Shown here piece by piece: positions 32,452 through 37,897 of a stretch of DNA of 37,897 nt (position 1 is the stretch's first letter; each line of letters opens with the position of its first letter). The DNA comes from a bacterium (GTDB lineage Bacteria > Babelota > Babeliae > Babelales > Chromulinivoraceae). The notes beneath the pieces are model-generated. The model did no database searches, had not been told where the DNA came from, and was given only the letters and a program-made list of their open reading frames with translations. Made by a program: the position numbers and the translations under genes. The stretch is taken from contig CANCGK010000002.1 in the NCBI GenBank assembly GCA_947377595.1, positions 1 to 37,897 of the forward strand, in the 5' to 3' direction.

Positions 32452-34542
32452 ATGAAATTTTTTCATACAAAAAAGCTGCTATCGGCTTTATTGCTATCTG
32501 CGTCATTATGTTTATTTGCTCAGCAAGCTGAGCAATCAGTGTACATTGCATCTCAAGATCAAGTGAGTGCTGATAAAAATAAAAAAAATATGACTGCAAA
32601 AAAGAATCAAAGCAAGCCTTACAAGCAAAATAAAAATAAAAAAAATGCTGACACTGACAAACAGTTTAAAAATAAAGCTGCGTCATCTGACCAAGAATCT
32701 GTAAAATCAACAAAGCAAGACATTAAAACTATTACAGTTCAGGCTGCAGAAAAAAATCCTATGAAGTCTATTGCTCCAGCGCAAGGGTCTAATCAAGCTA
32801 TTAAAGCAACTGGAAAGATAGTTAAAGAGGTCTACGCTAATCGCAATATGATTTTTTTGAATAATGCAAATCCATATGATCGTGCATTTAGGTATCGTAC
32901 TACAGCTGATGGAATTTTGGTTACAACCTACGGGGATAATAAAAAAAATCCAATGCTTGATGCTAAAATAGCTGTGCGATTTCGTTATGATGGTGGTACT
33001 GATGCATTAGTTCGTACATCTCCAACTCCAGTGACACTTGCAGGAGCTCCTCTTGTAATTCCTGGCTCAAGTATTCAAAAATCAACATTGTGGTTACGTG
33101 AATTATTTATGAAAATTTCTCTTGATCAAAATCAAGATGAATCATTGTATTACTTAAAATTTGGTAGTTTTCCTTATGAACTTGGTCGTGGTATTGCGTT
33201 GGGTTCTGCTTACAATTCTGGTGGATTTTTGGGACTTGATCCGCGATTCTCAATTGATCAATTTGCTCCAGGTGGGTTGTTGCATGCGGATATTGTAAAA
33301 GGTACATTATCAGGAGATTTATATTATGCAATGCTATCAAATCCAAATTCATCATTTAAAGAAAATACAGAAGTGATTCGGTTGAATGAATTAACTGAAT
33401 ATTCTTCAAATGGTTATCGTGGGTTGAATCGTCAGGTTTGGGTAACCTCAGGAGCATTGCATTGGAAAGCTATTAATCTTAAAGATTTAAAATTAAATGT
33501 TGATCCTTATGCTTATATGTTTGTATCACCAGATCAAAATTTAGAATTTCCTGCAGATTCCGATAGTCAGTTGTATGCTATTGGTACAGCATTAGAAATG
33601 AAAAATGGCAGATTTGAATGGGGTTTTGACACAGCGTTTCAAGGTGGACAAACTCGTGTGAAAGCATGGGATAGAAATTATACCAAATTAGTCAATAATG
33701 ATGGGACAGTTTCTGTTCAGTATACAAAAATTTATACTGACCCTGCATTTACTACATTTGCTATTGCAACTAATGATAATAAAGCAGCAATTGCAGCAGC
33801 TCCAAAAGGATTTGATCAAAATGGATTGGAAATTGGAACAAGCGGCTTGTATAATGGGCCAGATCGATTCCGTCCTGCTCAAAAATTCTTCTATCATGGT
33901 TATTTCTTTGTGACTGATGCTTCATATGAATTAATTGCAAAACAATTAAAAATTTGTGCAGATACAGGTTTTGTTTCTGGTCATTTAGATAATTTTAATG
34001 ATATTAATTCATTTACCCAAGCTCAAATGGAGCATCAAAATTTTAACGGCTTTATTCCTTTACAATCTGTTTATTCAGGTAAAAGAATTCAGCATCTTGT
34101 CATGCTTAATACAGGCGTTCCTCGATTTACTGTACAAGATCCAACCGTTCCATTAAGCCAACAACATGTTGCATCAAGAATTACAGGAGTTGCAACTTTA
34201 ACTGACAAATTTACAAATCTTGCGTACACTGGTCTTGGTTTAGAATGTACACCTGCTAAATTTGCTGATCAAAAGGCAACGATCAAGCCTGTAGCCTTAT
34301 ATTATTGGATGGCTCAAGCTCCAACATTAGCAGATGGAACTATAGCATCACATGCTTTAGGTACTGCCTTAAGTCTTGAGTTTATGGCGACGATTAAAGA
34401 ATGTTTGGATATGGGTGGTTATGCTGGTTGGATGATACCAGGCAAACAGTATCAACAATTTGCGGGCACTCAATTAAAAGATGGTAAGCTTGGCAGTGAC
34501 GTTGCGTATGTTTTAAACTTTACAATGACATATAAATTTTAA
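32452..34542 (+). CDS. Outer-membrane beta-barrel (porin-like) protein candidate
   Basis: A 696-residue protein: signal peptide (MKFFHTKKLLSALLLSASLCLFA), a Lys/Asn/Ser-rich low-complexity linker (about residues 25-110), then a long beta-rich region with alternating strands (FRYRTTADGILVTTYG, LYYLKFGSFPYELGRGIALG, GRFEWGFDTAFQGG) and a C-terminal strand VLNFTMTYKF ending in Phe, the signal recognised by the Bam complex. No named family is recognised. I chose the ATG at 32452 because AGGA is about 5 bases upstream and the signal peptide starts there. A likely role is solute or nutrient passage through the outer membrane; this is inference. Confidence 0.8.
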   Translation: MKFFHTKKLLSALLLSASLCLFAQQAEQSVYIASQDQVSADKNKKNMTAKKNQSKPYKQNKNKKNADTDKQFKNKAASSDQESVKSTKQDIKTITVQAAEKNPMKSIAPAQGSNQAIKATGKIVKEVYANRNMIFLNNANPYDRAFRYRTTADGILVTTYGDNKKNPMLDAKIAVRFRYDGGTDALVRTSPTPVTLAGAPLVIPGSSIQKSTLWLRELFMKISLDQNQDESLYYLKFGSFPYELGRGIALGSAYNSGGFLGLDPRFSIDQFAPGGLLHADIVKGTLSGDLYYAMLSNPNSSFKENTEVIRLNELTEYSSNGYRGLNRQVWVTSGALHWKAINLKDLKLNVDPYAYMFVSPDQNLEFPADSDSQLYAIGTALEMKNGRFEWGFDTAFQGGQTRVKAWDRNYTKLVNNDGTVSVQYTKIYTDPAFTTFAIATNDNKAAIAAAPKGFDQNGLEIGTSGLYNGPDRFRPAQKFFYHGYFFVTDASYELIAKQLKICADTGFVSGHLDNFNDINSFTQAQMEHQNFNGFIPLQSVYSGKRIQHLVMLNTGVPRFTVQDPTVPLSQQHVASRITGVATLTDKFTNLAYTGLGLECTPAKFADQKATIKPVALYYWMAQAPTLADGTIASHALGTALSLEFMATIKECLDMGGYAGWMIPGKQYQQFAGTQLKDGKLGSDVAYVLNFTMTYKF

Positions 34543-34559
34543 ATAAAAAGTGAGTTTTT

Positions 34560-36335
34560 ATGATGAACATGAAGCGAACTACTTATTGTGGATTGATAAC
34601 ACAAGAATACTTGCATCAAGAAATATCATTAACCGGTTGGGTTAATAAACGCAGAGATCATGGCGGATTAATATTTGTTGATTTGCGTGACCGACAAGGT
34701 ATTATGCAAATTGTTTTTAATCCAGATTTTAATGTTGACGCACATTTACAGGCGCAAGTTTTACGTAATGAATATGTCATTTGTGTGCAAGGAAAAGTTG
34801 TTGCGCGCGATGAAAATCTTATTAATCCAAATCTTGCAACAGGTAAATTTGAATTACAAGTAACGCATTTAACAATTTTAAATAAAGCAAAAACATTGCC
34901 ATTCTCTCTTGAAGAGGGTGAATCTGTTGATGAAGAAACTCGTTTGAAGTATCGTTATTTAGATCTTCGTCGTCCAGAAATGTTTAAAAAGTTTCAATTG
35001 CGTCATGATATTATTTTTGCTATGCGCGAATATTTTCATGCACAAGGGTTTATTGATGTTGAAACTCCAATTTTAACAAAAAATACTATGGAAGGGGCAC
35101 GCGAATTTGTCGTTCCTTCACGTATTCATGAACAAAGTTTTTATTCATTACCTCAGTCTCCACAAATGTATAAACAACTTTTGATGGCTGCAGGTTTTGA
35201 TAAATATATGCAAATTGCTCGTTGTTTTAGAGATGAAGATTTGCGTGCAGATCGTCAACCTGAATTTACACAACTTGATCTTGAAATGTCGTTTATTAAC
35301 GAAGAAGATATTATTGCGGTTATTGATGGCTTTTTTGAATTTTTATTAAAAAAAGTTATGAATATTCAGGTACAAATTCCTTTTAAAAGAATTACGTATG
35401 ATTATGCATTCTCTAACTTTGGATCTGACAAACCAGATTTGCGTTTTGATTTAAAAATTCAAGATTTTTCTTCTTTGTTTGCAAACACAGAATTGAAATT
35501 TTTAAAATCAGTTTTATCTCAGGGTGGTAAAGTTGGTGGATTACATGTTTCTGGTAAAGCATATTCTCGTTCAGAACTTTTAAAATGGGTTGATGAAGCG
35601 GTAAAATTTGGCGCTAAAGGCTTGTTGTGGATTCGTTTTAACGAAGAATGTAAACATGAATCTCCAGTTGCAAACTTTTTGCCAGAAAATTTCTTTGATC
35701 TTGTAAAAGCATCTTTATGCCCAAATCTTAAAGCTGGTGATACAATTTTCTTAATTGCCGGTGAGTACGAAGAAGCATGGACATTGCTAGGTCGTTTGCG
35801 TTTAGAAGTAGCGCAAGATTTAAATATTATTCCACATGATGAATTAAACTTCTCTTGGGTGACAGATTTTCCAATGTTTGAATATAACAAAGATGATAAA
35901 CGTTGGTATTCAAAGCATCATCCGTTTACATCACCACAGGCTGGCTGGGAAAATTTAGAACAAAAAGATATTAAAGCTCGTGCATATGATTTAGTTTTAA
36001 ATGGCATTGAACTTGGCGGCGGATCGATTCGTATTCATGATTCAATCATTCAAAAGAAAATTTTTAATATGATTGGTATGTCTGATCAAGCAGCACAAAG
36101 TTATTTTGATTTCTTGTTAGAAGCTCAAGAAATGGGATATCCACCAGAAGGCGGCATAGCTTTTGGGGTTGATCGTCTTGCGATGTTATTGACTGGATCA
36201 AAATCTATACGTGATGTTATTGCATTTCCAAAAACTCAACGTGCATCTGATCCAATGATGAAATCACCATCACAAGTTGAAGAGCAAAAACTTGAGCTTT
36301 ATGGTTTAAAATTTCTTCCAAAAAAAACTAAATAA
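34560..36335 (+). CDS. aspS: Aspartate-tRNA ligase, bacterial type
   Basis: Charges tRNA-Asp (and possibly tRNA-Asn). The 591 residues are normal for the bacterial type: N-terminal OB fold (LTGWVNKRRDHGGLIFVDLRDR), class II core with motif 2 FRDEDLRADRQPEFTQLDLEMSF, the GAD insertion (about residues 285-400), and motif 3 GIAFGVDRLAMLLTG. Two adjacent ATGs (34560, 34563) and a third at 34569 are possible starts; the ribosome site is weak. It follows the beta-barrel gene by 17 bases and may be co-transcribed. Whether it also charges tRNA-Asn depends on the presence of gatCAB elsewhere. Confidence 0.97.
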   Translation: MMNMKRTTYCGLITQEYLHQEISLTGWVNKRRDHGGLIFVDLRDRQGIMQIVFNPDFNVDAHLQAQVLRNEYVICVQGKVVARDENLINPNLATGKFELQVTHLTILNKAKTLPFSLEEGESVDEETRLKYRYLDLRRPEMFKKFQLRHDIIFAMREYFHAQGFIDVETPILTKNTMEGAREFVVPSRIHEQSFYSLPQSPQMYKQLLMAAGFDKYMQIARCFRDEDLRADRQPEFTQLDLEMSFINEEDIIAVIDGFFEFLLKKVMNIQVQIPFKRITYDYAFSNFGSDKPDLRFDLKIQDFSSLFANTELKFLKSVLSQGGKVGGLHVSGKAYSRSELLKWVDEAVKFGAKGLLWIRFNEECKHESPVANFLPENFFDLVKASLCPNLKAGDTIFLIAGEYEEAWTLLGRLRLEVAQDLNIIPHDELNFSWVTDFPMFEYNKDDKRWYSKHHPFTSPQAGWENLEQKDIKARAYDLVLNGIELGGGSIRIHDSIIQKKIFNMIGMSDQAAQSYFDFLLEAQEMGYPPEGGIAFGVDRLAMLLTGSKSIRDVIAFPKTQRASDPMMKSPSQVEEQKLELYGLKFLPKKTK

Positions 36336-36358
36336 ATATAAGCGATAGTCTATAAAAT

Positions 36359-36392
36359 AAAAAGCGACTTTGCTAGCCAGAGTCGCTTTTTT
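36359..36392 (+). terminator. Terminator after aspS
   Basis: AAAAAGCGACT (36359-36369) pairs with AGTCGCTTTTT (36381-36391), giving its own T run. Confidence 0.88.
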
Positions 36393-36462
36393 GTCAGTTA
36401 AAAAAATAATAAACAATAATGATAAAATATATAAACTTTTTACGTTACATGAAAGATGTTGT

Positions 36463-37059
36463 ATGATGAAAAAAATAACATTACAGCTTGCAATAGGGCT
36501 TGTTGTTTTAGGACAAAATTTAAATGCAGAAGTTGAAGCTTTGCAATTACGACAAACAACTTCAAATGTTGTTGCAAAACAACAAAATAATACAATGCTA
36601 TCTGGTGTTAATAATGCTTTACGTCAGCAAACAGCATTTGAATTATCTTTAGCAGGAGCGCTTACTGCTGGAATTGCAACTGCTGAAATATGTCAAAGAA
36701 TTGTAACATATTCTAAGATTGTTAGTACTGAGACTGGCGATATTGTTGGAGAGAATGTTTTTGCTTGTACGGTATTGCCAACCCTTCTTACAGGATTCAA
36801 CGGTAGTAATCATTATTTAAAAAAAGCACAAGATTCTGTACTTTTTTCTTCACCTGTTGTTCAAACTGTAACATACGGGGCAGCTTCTGTCGGGTTATTT
36901 GTTTTAGATGGAATTGCACTAAACTTTCTGACTAATCTTAGTCTCGAGGATAATGATAACAAACCAGCGGATATTTCAGCTTTAATTAAGCTAGGGGCTG
37001 CTGTAACCATTGTTAATGGAGCGCTTGGAGCAGTTGGTTTGTATGGCAATTGTAAATAA
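36463..37059 (+). CDS. Membrane protein with signal peptide, unknown function
   Basis: A 198-residue protein: signal peptide (MMKKITLQLAIGLVVLGQNLNA), a polar Gln/Asn-rich part, then three or four hydrophobic segments (FELSLAGALTAGIATAEI; VFACTVLPTLLTGF; VTYGAASVGLFVLDGIALNFL; IKLGAAVTIVNGALGAVGLYG). No family recognised. The in-frame ATG at 36370 lies inside the aspS terminator and is rejected; the pair of ATGs at 36463/36466 begins the signal peptide. Ribosome site weak. Confidence 0.7.
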   Translation: MMKKITLQLAIGLVVLGQNLNAEVEALQLRQTTSNVVAKQQNNTMLSGVNNALRQQTAFELSLAGALTAGIATAEICQRIVTYSKIVSTETGDIVGENVFACTVLPTLLTGFNGSNHYLKKAQDSVLFSSPVVQTVTYGAASVGLFVLDGIALNFLTNLSLEDNDNKPADISALIKLGAAVTIVNGALGAVGLYGNCK

Positions 37060-37065
37060 AATTAT

Positions 37066-37416
37066 TTAGTGTGCGGGTGTATGGGTTTGATGTACAAGCC
37101 CTACATGATAACCGAGTATGATAACTGCTGTGCATGCCATGCAAGTTGATAGGCAAATTGCTGTTTTAAAAAGGTTTTCGCATGTTGAATTTTCTAAAGT
37201 TTGTGAATCATGACTTATTGTTCTTCTTAGTTGAGAAGGTTGTATTTTGCGTTTGATTAAGCATACTTGTGGATTGTAATCAGTATCTCGATTTTTTGTA
37301 TGTGCATGAAAAGTGATAAAGTTATTTTCAGGTTGTTGGTGTTTTAGAACAGGATGGTCGAAAGCTGCTATCGATAGTGAGCATATAAAAAAAATATGTA
37401 AAATAAAGATATGCAT
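37066..37416 (-). CDS. Small exported protein with C-terminal membrane segment, unknown function
   Basis: A 116-residue protein: signal segment (MHIFILHIFFICSLSIAA), a polar middle with a basic patch (CLIKRKIQPSQLRRTIS), and a hydrophobic Cys-containing segment near the end (FKTAICLSTCMACTAVIILGYHVG). The ATG at 37416 starts the signal; the ATGs at 37497 and 37459 are possible but neither has a ribosome site. It converges with the gene at 36463. No family recognised. Confidence 0.55.
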   Translation of the reverse strand: MHIFILHIFFICSLSIAAFDHPVLKHQQPENNFITFHAHTKNRDTDYNPQVCLIKRKIQPSQLRRTISHDSQTLENSTCENLFKTAICLSTCMACTAVIILGYHVGLVHQTHTPAH

Positions 37417-37581
37417 TATGTTGCCAGTATAAATATTATTATAAATTTGTTGAAGTTTCATTGTAGTTTTGTCGATTGTAATTAATTGGTCTATCATGTA
37501 TTCTCATTATGAGTTTAATGGGAGTTATAAAAACTATCAATAATCATAATTTTAATTTATTTACTATGATGCAGGCGTGCT

Positions 37582-37897
37582 ATGATGAAACGTTCTTTTT
37601 ATATACATTTTATAGTTATAATAAGTCTATTGCATGTCAAAAACTTGTCATGCGGTGATATTTATGTTCAGCCTGGAGCAAATTTAACGATTAATAATCA
37701 TGCTCCAAGTGGTAGTGTTGTCGAAGTGACAACCAACGTAGCAACCGACCAAAAAACCGACCAAAAAACCGACCAAAAAACCGACCAAGATCAAGGCGGG
37801 CAAAATCAAACTGCTTGTGCTCATGCACAATCTGATGCAACTGCGACGAATTTAAATCTGGCTGAAGTATTATCTGATATGAAATCTCATTGTGTAT
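37582..37897 (+). CDS. Secreted protein with TDQK repeats, cut by the right edge
   Basis: The first 105 codons of a gene that runs off the window. A signal segment (MMKRSFYIHFIVIISLLHVK) is followed by SCGDIYVQPGANLTINNHAP, then three TDQK repeats and a final TDQD, a GGQNQ turn and an Ala/Asp/His part. GCAGG lies about 7 bases upstream of the ATG. It could be a surface protein; nothing more can be said from the part visible. Confidence 0.65.
   Translation, partial: MMKRSFYIHFIVIISLLHVKNLSCGDIYVQPGANLTINNHAPSGSVVEVTTNVATDQKTDQKTDQKTDQDQGGQNQTACAHAQSDATATNLNLAEVLSDMKSHCV
37744..37788 (+). repeat. 12-bp tandem repeat encoding TDQK
   Basis: The unit ACCGACCAAAAA is present three times plus a partial fourth, in frame. 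Perfect copies suggest recent slippage expansion. Confidence 0.9.

Noticed and set aside
36370..36462. N-terminal extension of the gene at 36463
   Set aside because: It would start inside the aspS terminator and would hide the signal peptide.

Overview
The window (37.9 kb, AT-rich, roughly one third G+C by eye) looks like chromosome of a small-genome, probably host-associated bacterium. Housekeeping genes (alaS, glyA, efp, nusB, ndk, rpsA, an iscU/sufU-type scaffold, prs, nusA, infB, nfo, aspS) are interspersed with many short proteins that start with a signal peptide and match no family I know. A C-terminal-Phe beta-barrel candidate, lipoproteins and a periplasmic peroxiredoxin point to a Gram-negative envelope. 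My best guess is Dependentiae (TM6, Babela-like); this is inference from gene style, not from a marker search.

Layout. 1-4.9 kb: partial alaS and a HIT-family gene on minus, diverging from a fused MDR/Gfo-Idh-MocA oxidoreductase. 4.9-5.25 kb: a non-coding stretch with an unusually GC-rich, highly structured RNA candidate ending in a terminator. 5.26-8.6 kb: a dolichol-phosphate-type glycosyltransferase, a small secreted protein and a complete polar amino acid ABC importer. 8.6-10.1 kb: a promoter-hairpin-leader, two secreted proteins and a secreted Bcp-like peroxiredoxin. 10.1-13.2 kb: glyA and a secreted protein on minus, diverging from efp-nusB. 13.3-17.1 kb: minus genes including rpsA-ndk and the Fe-S scaffold. 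17.2-24.6 kb: secreted or membrane unknowns, divergent prs, a lysine-rich lipoprotein, a frameshifted small lipoprotein, a fused M16 peptidase and a tandem pair of secreted paralogues. 24.8-27.5 kb: a short ComEC-like protein and an exported clostripain-type (C11) protease. 27.7-28.0 kb: mirrored arrays of 11-bp-phased DnaA boxes, very probably oriC. 28-36.3 kb: nusA-infB, nfo on minus, the beta-barrel candidate and aspS. 36.4 kb to the end: three membrane/secreted unknowns, the last one cut by the window edge.

The replication-origin call rests on two independent signs: nine TTATCCAC(A/C) boxes within 250 bp, and a change of base skew. Left of about 27.6 kb the plus strand tends to carry more C than G even inside minus-strand genes; right of it G tends to exceed C even inside minus-strand genes. 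No dnaA gene lies in the window. The most interesting unexplained objects are the structured RNA at 4.89-5.13 kb, the origin architecture, the hairpin leader before the gene at 8768, and the frameshifted lipoprotein at 20.1-20.3 kb.
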